This document shows, one piece after another, positions 41,651 to 50,235 of a DNA stretch of 64,000 nt (the stretch's first letter is position 1; each line of letters starts with the position of its first letter). Below the pieces are notes generated by a model. The model did not search any database, was not told where the DNA came from, and was given only the letters and a program-made list of their open reading frames with translations. The DNA lies in contig NZ_LT607412.1 of NCBI RefSeq assembly GCF_900091455.1, positions 2,232,001 through 2,296,000 on the forward strand, given 5' to 3'. Both the position numbers and the translations under genes were made by a program. The DNA is from Micromonospora coriariae (lineage in GTDB: Bacteria; Actinomycetota; Actinomycetes; Mycobacteriales; Micromonosporaceae).

Positions 41651-42858
41651 GCCGGGCCTGCCGATCCCGGCCACGGCTCGCTGAGGATCGGCGGCACCGC
41701 CACGCCACGGTCTCGCAGCAGCGCGCCCAGCGCACGGGCGGCGAGCCCGAGCCCACGACCGCGGACCCAGGCGGGCACCACGGACACCACCCGGTCGGGC
41801 CCCTCAGGGAGCAGCAGGCAGATCGACTCCAGAACGCGGCCGCGCTCACCACGTCGTACCTGAAGCAGCACCTGCAACGCGGCGGCCACCTGGGCGTGCA
41901 GCGCGGCGCGGGGCAGCCCACCCAGCATGCCGAGCGCCTCGAGTCGGGCCGGCACGTCGGACGGGGTGTTGGCGTGGAGCGTGCCCGCGCCTCCGTCGTG
42001 GCCGGTGTTCAGCGCGGCCAGCAGGTCGACCACCTCACCGCCCCGGCACTCCCCGACCACCAGCCGGTCCGGGCGCATCCGCAACGCCTGCCGGACCAGG
42101 TCGCCGAGGCTGACCACGCCCGTTCCCTCGACATTGGCGGTACGCGCCTGGAGGCCCACCACGTGCGGATGCCCCGGGTGCAGCTCGGCGGCGTCCTCCA
42201 CCAGCACGATCCGCTCGGTCGCCGGGACCAACCCGAGCAGCGTGTTGAGCAGCGTCGTCTTGCCCGACCCGGTGCCGCCGGTGACCAGGTACGCCAGCCG
42301 GGCCGCGACGACGGCGGCGAGCAGTGGTGCCACCGGTCGCGGCACGGTCCCCTGGCGCACCAACTCGTCGAGGGTGAACGGTCGGTGCCGGAAGGTCCGC
42401 AGGGACAGGTAGGGGCCCTCGGTCGCCACCGGAGGCAGCACGGCGTGCAGCCGGGTGCCGTCGGGGAGCCGCGCGTCCGCGTACGGGGAGCCGTCGTCGA
42501 GCCGCCGCCCGGCGCTGGCGATCAGTCGCTGCGCCAGCCGGCGGACATCCTCCACCGAGCCCACCGGCACGGCGACCTGGTGCAACCCCGAACCTCGGTC
42601 GACCCAGACCCGGGTGCCATTGACCAGTACGTCGGTCACCTCCGGGTCGGCCAACAGCGACGCCAGTGGCCCGGCGCCGACGAGGTCGTCGTGGACCCGG
42701 TCGGCGATCCGCAGCACGGCGGTGTCACCGAGCACCGCGGTGGTGGGCTCGGCCCGAACCGCCGAGACGATCGCCGCCGGGGTGACCGGGGTGGTGTCGG
42801 CGGCGATCCGTTGCCGCACCCGGGCGGCGAGTGTGCGCTCCTCCGGCCGGCCGGTCAT
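41647..42858 (-). CDS. tadA: TadA/CpaF family pilus assembly ATPase
   Basis: The 403-aa protein is a secretion ATPase of the GspE/VirB11 type. It has an N-terminal region with DPEVTDVLVNGTRVWVDRGSGL, the Walker A motif VTGGTGSGKTTLLNTLLG, the Asp box IVLVEDAAELHP, the Walker B-type LRMRPDRLVVGECRGGEVVDLLAALNTGHDGG (with the downstream His box) and TLHANTPSDVPARLEALG. It powers Flp pilus assembly. Coupling on both sides (ATGA overlaps with ssd and tadB) places it in one operon. A longer open frame upstream, through ssd in another frame, is not used. Confidence 0.92.
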   Translation of the reverse strand: MTGRPEERTLAARVRQRIAADTTPVTPAAIVSAVRAEPTTAVLGDTAVLRIADRVHDDLVGAGPLASLLADPEVTDVLVNGTRVWVDRGSGLHQVAVPVGSVEDVRRLAQRLIASAGRRLDDGSPYADARLPDGTRLHAVLPPVATEGPYLSLRTFRHRPFTLDELVRQGTVPRPVAPLLAAVVAARLAYLVTGGTGSGKTTLLNTLLGLVPATERIVLVEDAAELHPGHPHVVGLQARTANVEGTGVVSLGDLVRQALRMRPDRLVVGECRGGEVVDLLAALNTGHDGGAGTLHANTPSDVPARLEALGMLGGLPRAALHAQVAAALQVLLQVRRGERGRVLESICLLLPEGPDRVVSVVPAWVRGRGLGLAARALGALLRDRGVAVPPILSEPWPGSAGPA

Positions 42859-43958
42859 GCCGCACCCGTCGCGGGCACGCCGGTGAGGTCGGCGACGATC
42901 CGCTGGCAGAGCGTGGCCAACGGTCCCTTGCCGGCGGCGGCCGGCGCCTCGCCCCGTTCCAGGCCGCGGCAGAGCCCCGGCTCGGGCCGCAGCGTGCCGG
43001 CGAGGGGAAGACCGAGTGCACGCGCCACCTCGGTCGCCCGTAGGTGGCCGGGTGCGGGGCCGCGCACCACCACCGAGAGCGCGGCGCAGTGCGGGGCGGC
43101 GGCGGCCACCACCCGCGCGGCGGCCGCCGTGGCACGCAACTCGGCCGGGACGACGACGAACGCCTGATCGGCCGCCTGCAAGGCGATCACGGCGGCGTCG
43201 TCCAACTGCCGAGGGAGGTCGACGACCACGAAGTCCCGACCGCGCCGAGCGGCGTCGACGGTGGCGGCCATCGCCGCCGCGGGCAGGGCCAGCAGGTCGC
43301 CGCGGTCCCACGAGAGCACCACCAGGTCGCCCCGGCTGGGCAGCGCCCGGACCAGCGCGGGGGCGTCGACCCGCCCGTCCGCTCCGGTGAGCGACGGCCA
43401 GCGCATCCCGTCCAGTTGCTCCCAGCCCAGGACGAGGTCGAGGCCACCCCCGAGCGGATCGGCGTCGACGAGCAGGGTGCGCAGCCGCGCCCGGGCGGCG
43501 GTGACGGCGAGCCCGCCGGCGAGCACGCTCGCCCCGGCGCCGCCCCGGCCACCGAGCAGCGCGACGATCCGGGCGCCGGAGCCGTCCGGCCGGTCCGGGC
43601 CCTGCTCGGCGAACCGATCCACAAGCCACGGCTCCGCGGCGGGCAGCGTGGCGACGTGCTCGGCACCGATCAGCTCGGCGATCTGCCAACCGGGGTCGAG
43701 CTGGCCGGTCCGGCCGACCAGCACCAGCCCGGGTCGCTGCGGCAGCCGGGCCCGCAGGCACGGCTGCGCCTGATCGGCGCCGAGCAGTACCAGCGGTGCG
43801 GGAAGCCAGCGGGTGCGGGCGGCGGCCGGGTCGGCGGCGAGCTCCACCTCGGTGCCGCCGGCGGCAGCGAGCCGGAGCAGGTCGTCGAGCAGGTCGCCGT
43901 CCTCCGTGACGACCAGCGGTAGCCGGCGGATCGGCGGTACGGAGGTACGGGGTGGCAT
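42855..43958 (-). CDS. ssd: Septum site-determining protein Ssd / CpaE-like MinD-family ATPase
   Basis: The 367-aa protein has a receiver-like N-terminal domain (about residues 1-120) and a MinD/ParA-like domain with the deviant Walker A ARIVALLGGRGGAGASVLAGGLA (Ser-Val in place of Lys-Thr/Ser), LLVDADPLGGGLDLVLGWEQ, and FVVVDLPRQLDD. In Mycobacterium tuberculosis, Ssd (Rv3660c) is linked to septum-site regulation and heads the tad cluster. CpaE localises Flp machinery at poles in other bacteria. The non-canonical P-loop suggests weak or absent ATPase activity. GGAGG precedes the ATG at 43958 by 6 nt. Confidence 0.87.
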   Translation of the reverse strand: MPPRTSVPPIRRLPLVVTEDGDLLDDLLRLAAAGGTEVELAADPAAARTRWLPAPLVLLGADQAQPCLRARLPQRPGLVLVGRTGQLDPGWQIAELIGAEHVATLPAAEPWLVDRFAEQGPDRPDGSGARIVALLGGRGGAGASVLAGGLAVTAARARLRTLLVDADPLGGGLDLVLGWEQLDGMRWPSLTGADGRVDAPALVRALPSRGDLVVLSWDRGDLLALPAAAMAATVDAARRGRDFVVVDLPRQLDDAAVIALQAADQAFVVVPAELRATAAAARVVAAAAPHCAALSVVVRGPAPGHLRATEVARALGLPLAGTLRPEPGLCRGLERGEAPAAAGKGPLATLCQRIVADLTGVPATGAA

Positions 43959-44039
43959 CGCGGCCTCCAGCGGTCGGGCTCGGTTGTGCAGCCGACCCTG
44001 CTCGGAATCCGCCCCACAAACCGCCCCGGCCAAGCTGCC

Positions 44040-44068
44040 TGTGGACAACACCGCGGGCTGTGGACAAC
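44040..44068 (-). promoter_or_regulatory. Two DnaA-box-like sites upstream of ssd
   Basis: TGTGGACAAC occurs at 44040-44049 and again at 44059-44068. The complement GTTGTCCACA contains TTGTCCACA, the DnaA box preferred in high-GC actinomycetes. The sites are about 80-110 bp upstream of the ssd start, 19 bp apart in the same orientation, and probably lie in the ssd-tad operon promoter. Confidence 0.6.
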
Positions 44069-44252
44069 GCCCCGGCGAGACAGTTGATCTGCTACGTGCG
44101 CGGCCTGCCCGACCGACGCTCCGCGACTCTCACCACGGCTTGCGTCGTGTGCGCGCGAGGATCGCCGCACGGCGGGGCGGCCGGCGGGGCCGGTGGGTGA
44201 CACGCCCGCCCGGCTGCACGGATGGGCCGCTCCGGTGTCTCAGGCTTGGGCG

Positions 44253-44927
44253 GTGACAGAACCCGTTCGCGAACCAGCGAGATCAGTGGCCTTCGGCCTG
44301 GAGCGCACACCCGTGCGGCTCGTCGCCTTCAGTGATGCGGTCTTCGCGATTTCCATCACCCTGCTGGTACTGGAGATCCATTCACCGACGGACACCCGGC
44401 ACCTGGCCCAAGGGCTCGCTGCCTTGTGGCCGTCCTATCTGGCCTACGCCCTCACCTTTCTTCTCATCGGGCAGGTGTGGGCCAACCACCACGTCATGTT
44501 CGACCACCTCCGCGCCGTCGACCGGGTGGTCCTGTTGCTCAACACGCTGCTGCTGATGACCATCGCGTTCCTACCGTTCGCCGCGTCCGTGCTGGCCGCC
44601 GCGTTCCGCGACGGACATGGGCAACGGGCCGCCGTGGTGTTCTACGGGATCGCGCTCGGAGTGGCAGCTTCGCTGTTCAACGGGATCTGGGCGTACGCGC
44701 GCCGTGATCGCCGGCTGCTGGGCACCGTGGATCCGGCCGGTGCGAGAGCCATCAGCAGGCGGTTCCGGATCGCGCCCTTCTGGATCGCCGCCGGAGTTGT
44801 GCTGGGCGCCCTGGTCCCCGTCCTCGGCGTCGCCGTGATCACCGCGTTGATCCCCTTCTACTGGCTGCCGATCGCGGGTGAGATCGCCCGGCCGAAGCGC
44901 CGGCGCGGCGCCCGCGGTCGGGAGTGA
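44253..44927 (+). CDS. TMEM175 family (DUF1211) potassium-channel-like protein
   Basis: The 224-aa protein has six hydrophobic segments. The first carries the family signature RLVAFSDAVFAISITLLVLEI (FSDAV, residues 26-30), which lines the pore in TMEM175-type channels. Further helices include YLAYALTFLLIGQVWANHHVMF, VVLLLNTLLLMTIAFLPFAASVL and APFWIAAGVVLGALVPVLGVAVITALIPFY. The GTG at 44253 (VTEPVREPAR) is preferred; an upstream GTG at 44193 is possible. The gene is not part of the tad cluster and begins the block inserted between ssd and the HAD phosphatase gene. Confidence 0.82.
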   Translation: MTEPVREPARSVAFGLERTPVRLVAFSDAVFAISITLLVLEIHSPTDTRHLAQGLAALWPSYLAYALTFLLIGQVWANHHVMFDHLRAVDRVVLLLNTLLLMTIAFLPFAASVLAAAFRDGHGQRAAVVFYGIALGVAASLFNGIWAYARRDRRLLGTVDPAGARAISRRFRIAPFWIAAGVVLGALVPVLGVAVITALIPFYWLPIAGEIARPKRRRGARGRE

Positions 44928-45020
44928 CCCGTCGGAGGGGAGCGGCGCTGTTCGTCCGGAGACTTTGCGGCTGGGTCGTCACCTCGGATCATCGGCCGGC
45001 AGCGGTCGCGTCGTCTGTTC

Positions 45021-45605
45021 TCATCTCGGCACGTTGCCGTCGATCACCGCTGCTTCGTCACGCCTCCACAACCGGTACCCCACGATCACATTGCCGACGC
45101 CGAGCAGTGCCAGGACGCCAACGGTCAGCCAGAACCCGACGGCCGGTACGGCGGTCATGGCCTCGTCGAAGGGTGGCGGATCGAAGCGACGCAGTACGCC
45201 CCGCAGGCCGAGGGCAAGCGCCACCGCCGCGACGAACGCCGCTACCGCCGAGACGACCAGGCGGGAACTGACACTGGCCAGGATCCGGGCAAGCACGCCG
45301 GCCGCGACACCCAGCGCGGCGACCATGAAGAGCGGTTGCGCCGGCAGGTAGATGGGCTCTTCGGGACCGATCTGCGGCGCCTCGTTCGGCACCTCCTGCA
45401 TGACGTACTGACCAAGGTTGCCATCCCAGAGCAGCGTCTCCAGGTGAACCTGAGGCCCGCCACCGACGGTCAGTCCCCAACCAGTCCAGGTCACCGCCAC
45501 ACGCCACTCCTCGGCCTCGCCCTTCAGCTCCGCGAACGGCAGAGCGAACAGGAGAGCGACAGCAGCGAACGCCACCGGACTCAGATTCGTTCGGATCCAG
45601 TCCAT
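45021..45605 (-). CDS. Hypothetical membrane protein with large extracytoplasmic loop
   Basis: The 194-aa product has an N-terminal helix (SPVAFAAVALLFALPFAEL) and a soluble stretch with TWTGWGLTVGGGPQVHLETLLWDGN. Three hydrophobic helices follow (LFMVAALGVAAGVLARIL, LVVSAVAAFVAAVALALGL, VGFWLTVGVLALLGVGNVIVGY). I recognise no family. The ATG at 45605 follows GAGGAG by 6 nt, whereas the ATG two codons earlier abuts it. It is the last gene before the putative left end of the AICE. Confidence 0.62.
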   Translation of the reverse strand: MDWIRTNLSPVAFAAVALLFALPFAELKGEAEEWRVAVTWTGWGLTVGGGPQVHLETLLWDGNLGQYVMQEVPNEAPQIGPEEPIYLPAQPLFMVAALGVAAGVLARILASVSSRLVVSAVAAFVAAVALALGLRGVLRRFDPPPFDEAMTAVPAVGFWLTVGVLALLGVGNVIVGYRLWRRDEAAVIDGNVPR

Positions 45606-45693
45606 GGCCATCTCCTCGACTGATCGACAAGCCGCCGAAACGCCCTCTCAGGACGGCCTGGACGGACCGGAAGACGACCTCTGACAGTGGGGC

Positions 45694-45732
45694 GCGCTCC
45701 CAGTACAAAGGGACGACCCCCGTCGGGGGGAG
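45694..45732. repeat. Direct repeat, candidate left attachment site of the AICE
   Basis: GCGCTCCCAG, a 3-bp insert (TAC), and then a 26-bp block (45707-45732, beginning AAAGGGACGACCCCCGTC) match 62632-62667, which lies 15 bp past the integrase stop. The shared length is 36 bp with one 3-bp gap. The GC-rich block is part of a hairpin at the right copy only. Confidence 0.55.
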
Positions 45733-45994
45733 CCGGGCACACCTCGTCAGCCCGTACCGAGCGGTGCCAACGGGTGCGGTCGAGCAGCTGACGCTAGGCG
45801 TCCTCTGCTGTCTCCTGCCCGTCTGAATCAAAGGGCTCGCTGCCTCATCGCTGCCTCCGCCCTCGGCCTGGTCGTCGCCCTAGCCCTGAACCTACGGGTT
45901 GCCGGTGAGGCGGTTGCGGATGGTCCGGTAGGCAGGTTGCCAGCCCTCGCCGAGCGCTGTACTTACACGCAGTAGGGCCATGGGTATATGGCAC
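45733..45994. other. Non-coding DNA inside putative left end of the AICE
   Basis: No gene is visible between the candidate left attachment repeat and the first hypothetical gene. The stretch has CTGCCTC-type short repeats near 45840 and no strong hairpin. Confidence 0.4.
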
Positions 45995-46414
45995 CTACTC
46001 GTGCCACCACACCGCAAGGAGATGAGCCGCACCTGCTCGACGGGCTCTCCAAGTCAAGCACTGATCGAGCTTGCCCACCTGCGCTCGCAGGTCGCGGGCG
46101 GCGGGAGCCGACAGCATGGCGTTCTCCAAACTCCTGCGTCCGAAGTCGGTCGGGCCGCAACAGTCGCATCCGTCGTAGAACTCTCCCACATCTCCGACAA
46201 GTGCAATGCGGTCCAACGTTCTTAGGGGTTCTCGAACGAAGCGGCCCCATCGCTCCCAAGCAGCTTGCACGTCTCCTGGGCAGAGCCGGCTTCGCTCCAA
46301 GCGCGAGATCTCTGCGACCGTGCCGCTGGAAAGGCCAGGAATCCTGGAAGTCGTCTTCGACGCCCGCGCCCTGACACGCTCGCGACGAAGGCTGTTGGGC
46401 CGCCTACGCGGCAT
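45995..46414 (-). CDS. Hypothetical protein (possible Arg-rich conserved actinobacterial family)
   Basis: The 139-aa product has a basic N-terminus. Its middle reads RFVREPLRTLDRIALVGDVGEFYDGCDCCGPTDFGRRSLENAML, and the C-terminus SAPAARDLRAQVGKLDQCL ends in AVWWHE. The CxxCGP segment and the Trp-Trp-His ending recall small conserved actinobacterial proteins of unknown function. Start and status are uncertain, since a pseudogene is possible. It lies alone near the left end of the putative AICE. Confidence 0.5.
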   Translation of the reverse strand: MPRRRPNSLRRERVRARASKTTSRIPGLSSGTVAEISRLERSRLCPGDVQAAWERWGRFVREPLRTLDRIALVGDVGEFYDGCDCCGPTDFGRRSLENAMLSAPAARDLRAQVGKLDQCLTWRARRAGAAHLLAVWWHE

Positions 46415-46738
46415 GGCCCCTTAGATCGATCATCCCGCCATGATGATCGACCGCGAGCGCCGCCGCAACGGTCAGAAGCTGCGATGCAACCAGCCGGCCT
46501 TCTAGGCGGCACACAGTTTAGGAATCCTCGGCGTTGCAAGCCAAGCACCCTCGCCACCTGCCGCTACCGCTGGCCAGACAGGCTGCCGGCCGTCAGGCGT
46601 TGACCGTGGTTACCCGTCGGTGACCGCGAGATCGGGCACGCAACGGGCACGACGCCACCACCTCGCCCGCTGTTGGCTGCACGACACCCCGTTCGTCACG
46701 GAACCGGGCCACATCGCAGGAGGACGTACGATTCGTGA
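46415..46738. other. Non-coding stretch
   Basis: No supportable gene or structured element is seen here on either strand. It contains ATGATGATCGA-type short symmetry near 46440 only. Confidence 0.4.
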
Positions 46739-46960
46739 ATGGACATCCGAGTGCAGCGATCTGAGCCCGATGACCCCTGGAGCTCGCGTACGTGGCCTGT
46801 CCGCGTATCCGGGCGAGACGAAATCGGAACGGTGATCCAGACCGGGGCTGTGGGAAATCCGGTCCTCGGCCTATCAGGTCATCTTGTCTACTTCGAAAGC
46901 ACGGGAGAGTGCGTCTGGTACCTGGCGAAGCGTGTGACGCGGGTCCGGGCGGAGCCGTAG
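46739..46960 (+). CDS. Small hypothetical protein
   Basis: The 73-aa product reads MDIRVQRSEPDDPWSSRTWPVR, then DEIGTVIQTGAVGNPVLGLSGHLVYFESTGECVWYLAKRV. It looks like a small beta-rich domain. AGGAGG lies 15 nt upstream of the ATG, longer than usual. Codon use is reasonable but the length is short; it could be chance. It precedes the restriction-modification gene by 130 bp on the same strand. Confidence 0.4.
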   Translation: MDIRVQRSEPDDPWSSRTWPVRVSGRDEIGTVIQTGAVGNPVLGLSGHLVYFESTGECVWYLAKRVTRVRAEP

Positions 46961-47093
46961 ACGGGTTGTTGTCCTGACTCTCGCCGTGTTCGGGCAGTTC
47001 TATCCCACTGGGCGGCGCAACGCAGTGCGCCCGCTACCCGGGCACGCCCAAGCGGCGTAGGCTGCCCCTGGATCTTCTTGGGGAGGGCGTGGC

Positions 47094-50000
47094 GTGCCAT
47101 CAGATGTAGTCCTTGATGCCGTCGCGAGGCTGGCCTCGCGCGACATGACTCGAACCGAGGCTGACCTACAGGCCGACATCTACCTCCTCCTTACAGCGGG
47201 AAGTCTGGCGCTAAATGCCGCACAGGTGGCTCGTTTGGAAGTACCTACCGGAGACGGCACACGTCGCCGCCTCGACGTAGAGGTGGGGCATTGCGTTATT
47301 GAAGTCAAGAAGGATCTGCGTAATGCCAATATATGCCGAGACGCGGAGACGCAACTAGAGGGTTACGTTGCCATTCAGAGCCAGCGTCTGGGAACGCGAT
47401 ACGTCGGCATCTTGACCGACGGCACGGATTGGCATCTATACCACCTGACACCTGGCGGACTTACGCAGGTCGCGACCTTGACGGTAAGTAGCGCTACCGT
47501 TGATTGTGAAAAGCTCTTGGTCTGGCTAGAGGCGATCCTGGCAACTCATGAGGCCGTCAAGCCCACACCTGAGGCTATCCGGCGTCGACTCGGCGCTTCC
47601 TCTCCGGCACACCTCCTCGACCACGCTTCGTTGGCTACACTATATGACCAGGCTTCATCAATCCCCGAAGTCGAATTGAAGCGGCAGCTTTGGTCCAAGC
47701 TGCTTCGAACCGCCTTCGGTAAAGCATTCACTGACGACCAGAAGCTGTTCGTTGACCACACCCTGCTCGTGCTAACGGCCGAGATAATCGCCCATGCTGT
47801 TGTTGGCTTTGACGTCTCAGCTACAGGCGAACTTACACCAGCGTCTCTTGCTCAAGGCGTGGTCTTCTCGGGCGCCCAAATCCACGGGGCAGTCGAGGCA
47901 GATTTCTTCGACTGGGTCCTGCACGTCGAGGGCGGACCTGAGTTTGTACGACAGTTGGCCGATCGGGTCGCGCGTTTCGACTGGGGCCAGGTCGAGCATG
48001 ACGTCCTGAAGGTCCTCTATGAAGAGGTGATCCCTCAGGAGGACCGCGCCAGCTTAGGCGAGTACTACACACCGGATTGGCTGGCAGATCGAATCGTGGC
48101 GTCTGCCGTCACCGATCCGCTCAACCAGCGTGTACTGGACCCATCCTGCGGCTCAGGAACCTTTCTGTTTCACGCAGTCAAAGCTTATCTCACGGCTTGC
48201 GACGACGCTGCTGTAGCAAATTCGAAAGCCGTTGCAGGCGTTGCGCAGATGGTTTATGGGATCGATATCCACCCTGTAGCAGTCACCTTGGCGCGCGTCA
48301 CGTTCCTGCTGGCAATCGGAAGCAAGCGTCTCGCCGACCCCGACCGCGGGCCGCTGTCAATCCCGGTGTACCTCGGGGACTCGGTTCAGTGGGAGCAGAG
48401 GCGAGACCTCCTAGGCGGGAGCGAGGAGGTGAGGATTTCGACCACGGGGGACGAGCTAGTTGAGGGCGGCGGCGGGCTGCTGTTTGGTGACGACCTAGTC
48501 TTCCCACGCAACGTGCTTCGCGACGCTGGAAGTTTCGACCGGCTTGTCAACGCCATGGCAGAAAAGGTCCTCTCGACCTCGACCAGGAGAAGCTCAGACC
48601 TTATTGCACCGGTGCTGCGTCAGTTCGGTATACACGCCAACGACGCTCCGATACTCGCCAACACTTTCGACACCATGCGCCGGCTGCATGCTACCGGCAG
48701 AAATCATATCTGGGGATACTACGCGCGAAACCTCATCCGTCCTTTGTGGCTTTCCGAACTCGACCAACAGGTTGATGTGCTTATCGGAAACCCGCCCTGG
48801 CTCCGCTACTCGAAGATGACCGCAGCAATGCAGGAAAAGTATAAGGACCTGTCGAGGGAGAGGGGTCTCCTGACTGGAGGGCTGGGCGCGTCTGGCCGTG
48901 ACTTGTCCACCCTTTTCGTCGTCAGAGCAGTCGAACTGTACCTAAAGCCGTCCGGGCGATTTGCATTCGTGATGCCGCACGGGACGCTTACACGGAAACC
49001 CCACGAGGGCTTCCGGTCAGGGAGATGGGGCGGCGATGTTGCGGTGCAGTTCGCAGAACCGTGGGACCTAACGCGGGCTCCCACTGGCTTTCCGATGGTT
49101 TCGTGCGTCGTCGCGGGTCAGTCGCGGCCTAACACACCTCGCAGAATGCCCGCGAAGGCTTTGGCTTGGTCCTCCCGCAGTCGTAATCCAAATATGAGCT
49201 GGGGGACCGCTAAAGAAGGATTTACCACTACTCCTGTCACCCTTTCCGTTTTGGGGAGCGATAACCTCCCGCCTGCCTCACCGTATAAGCGTCGCTTTCG
49301 CCAAGGGGCTGTCCTCGCGCCACGTGCTCTACTTTTCGCCGAAGAGGCTGCGTCCAGCCCAATCGGCTTTGGAGCAGGACGCATTGCGGTCCAGGCTCGT
49401 CGGACACCCTTTGAGAAAGCGCCATGGAAGGGCGTGCGGACACTTCGACAGACTGTGGAACGGGCCTTCGTCAGATCAGTCCATTTAGGCGAAACGCTGG
49501 TACCGTTCCGCATGCTCCAGCCACTTCGCGCGGTACTACCTCTCGGTCCTAAAGGAATCCTTGAAGCCGAAAGGGTGGAGGACTACCCAGGGCTAGCGTC
49601 TTGGTGGAGCGAAGCCGAAGAAATCTGGCGAGCCAACAAGGTCGAAAGCGATGACTCCAGCCTGCTGCAGCGTATTAACTTCCATGGTCAGCTCGGTGCA
49701 CAAATCCCAACAGGTAGCCACCGCGTTGTTTACAGCAAGGCAGGCAATAGCATTGCGGCGGCACGCCTGAATGATTCGCAGCCGATTATCGACCACAAAC
49801 TGTACTGGGCGGCTGTCAGTGGGGCAGAAGAGGCTCGCTACCTGGTTGGTATCCTGAACTCGACGATGGTCCTAGAGCGGGTTCGACCCCTGCAGGCTCT
49901 TGGTCTTTTTGGTGGCCGGGACATCGACAAGAACGTTTTCGCGGTACCGATCCCCTCGTACGATGCCGAGGACAAGAACCATCAGGAACTGGCGAGCCTG

Positions 50001-50168
50001 TCACTTGAGGCCGAGGCTGTAGCGGCTGCGGTCGACCTCAGCGCAGTCGCGGATTTCAAGCGCGCGAGACGCGTAATCAGGCAAGAGCTTGTGCGCTGTC
50101 AGCTCGCTCAGCGCATTGACGACGTAGTCGCGCGAGTGATTCCGCCAGTGCAGGCAGATGCGGAGTAG
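47094..50168 (+). CDS. Single-polypeptide restriction-modification enzyme (type IIG-like N6-adenine methyltransferase/nuclease)
   Basis: The 1024-aa protein combines three parts. The N-terminal nuclease-like domain (about residues 1-160) has RRLDVEVGHCVIEVKKDLRN, a PD-(D/E)xK-type Asp...Glu-x-Lys around residues 59-71. The central N6-adenine methyltransferase has motif I LDPSCGSGTFLFHAV (near 349), GEYYTPDWLADRIV just before it, and motif IV IGNPPWLRYS (near 565). The C-terminal region of about 400 aa is likely for target recognition. That is the layout of type IIG or Eco57I-like enzymes, which methylate and cut with one chain. Base composition is visibly lower in GC than its neighbours, a sign of transfer. 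GTG start with GGGGAGGG upstream. Confidence 0.85.
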   Translation: MPSDVVLDAVARLASRDMTRTEADLQADIYLLLTAGSLALNAAQVARLEVPTGDGTRRRLDVEVGHCVIEVKKDLRNANICRDAETQLEGYVAIQSQRLGTRYVGILTDGTDWHLYHLTPGGLTQVATLTVSSATVDCEKLLVWLEAILATHEAVKPTPEAIRRRLGASSPAHLLDHASLATLYDQASSIPEVELKRQLWSKLLRTAFGKAFTDDQKLFVDHTLLVLTAEIIAHAVVGFDVSATGELTPASLAQGVVFSGAQIHGAVEADFFDWVLHVEGGPEFVRQLADRVARFDWGQVEHDVLKVLYEEVIPQEDRASLGEYYTPDWLADRIVASAVTDPLNQRVLDPSCGSGTFLFHAVKAYLTACDDAAVANSKAVAGVAQMVYGIDIHPVAVTLARVTFLLAIGSKRLADPDRGPLSIPVYLGDSVQWEQRRDLLGGSEEVRISTTGDELVEGGGGLLFGDDLVFPRNVLRDAGSFDRLVNAMAEKVLSTSTRRSSDLIAPVLRQFGIHANDAPILANTFDTMRRLHATGRNHIWGYYARNLIRPLWLSELDQQVDVLIGNPPWLRYSKMTAAMQEKYKDLSRERGLLTGGLGASGRDLSTLFVVRAVELYLKPSGRFAFVMPHGTLTRKPHEGFRSGRWGGDVAVQFAEPWDLTRAPTGFPMVSCVVAGQSRPNTPRRMPAKALAWSSRSRNPNMSWGTAKEGFTTTPVTLSVLGSDNLPPASPYKRRFRQGAVLAPRALLFAEEAASSPIGFGAGRIAVQARRTPFEKAPWKGVRTLRQTVERAFVRSVHLGETLVPFRMLQPLRAVLPLGPKGILEAERVEDYPGLASWWSEAEEIWRANKVESDDSSLLQRINFHGQLGAQIPTGSHRVVYSKAGNSIAAARLNDSQPIIDHKLYWAAVSGAEEARYLVGILNSTMVLERVRPLQALGLFGGRDIDKNVFAVPIPSYDAEDKNHQELASLSLEAEAVAAAVDLSAVADFKRARRVIRQELVRCQLAQRIDDVVARVIPPVQADAE

Positions 50169-50235
50169 CGCAAAGGCATCGCAAGGATGAGCAGACGTAG
50201 TCCGTCATCAAGCCGCCGCCCGCCGCTCAGTACCG

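Noticed and set aside
41647..44067. An 806-codon TadA reading through the ssd region
   Set aside because: The first 403 codons are Arg/Gly-rich and overlap ssd in another frame. TadA similarity begins at the ATG at 42858, which overlaps the ssd stop.
44193..44252. Extended N-terminus of the TMEM175 protein from the GTG at 44193
   Set aside because: The added residues (MGDTPARLHGWAAPV) are not part of the family, which starts shortly before the FSDAV helix.
45988..46374. Plus-strand gene opposite the 139-aa hypothetical protein
   Set aside because: The plus-strand product is Ser/Arg-rich without structure. The minus-strand frame has a more protein-like sequence.
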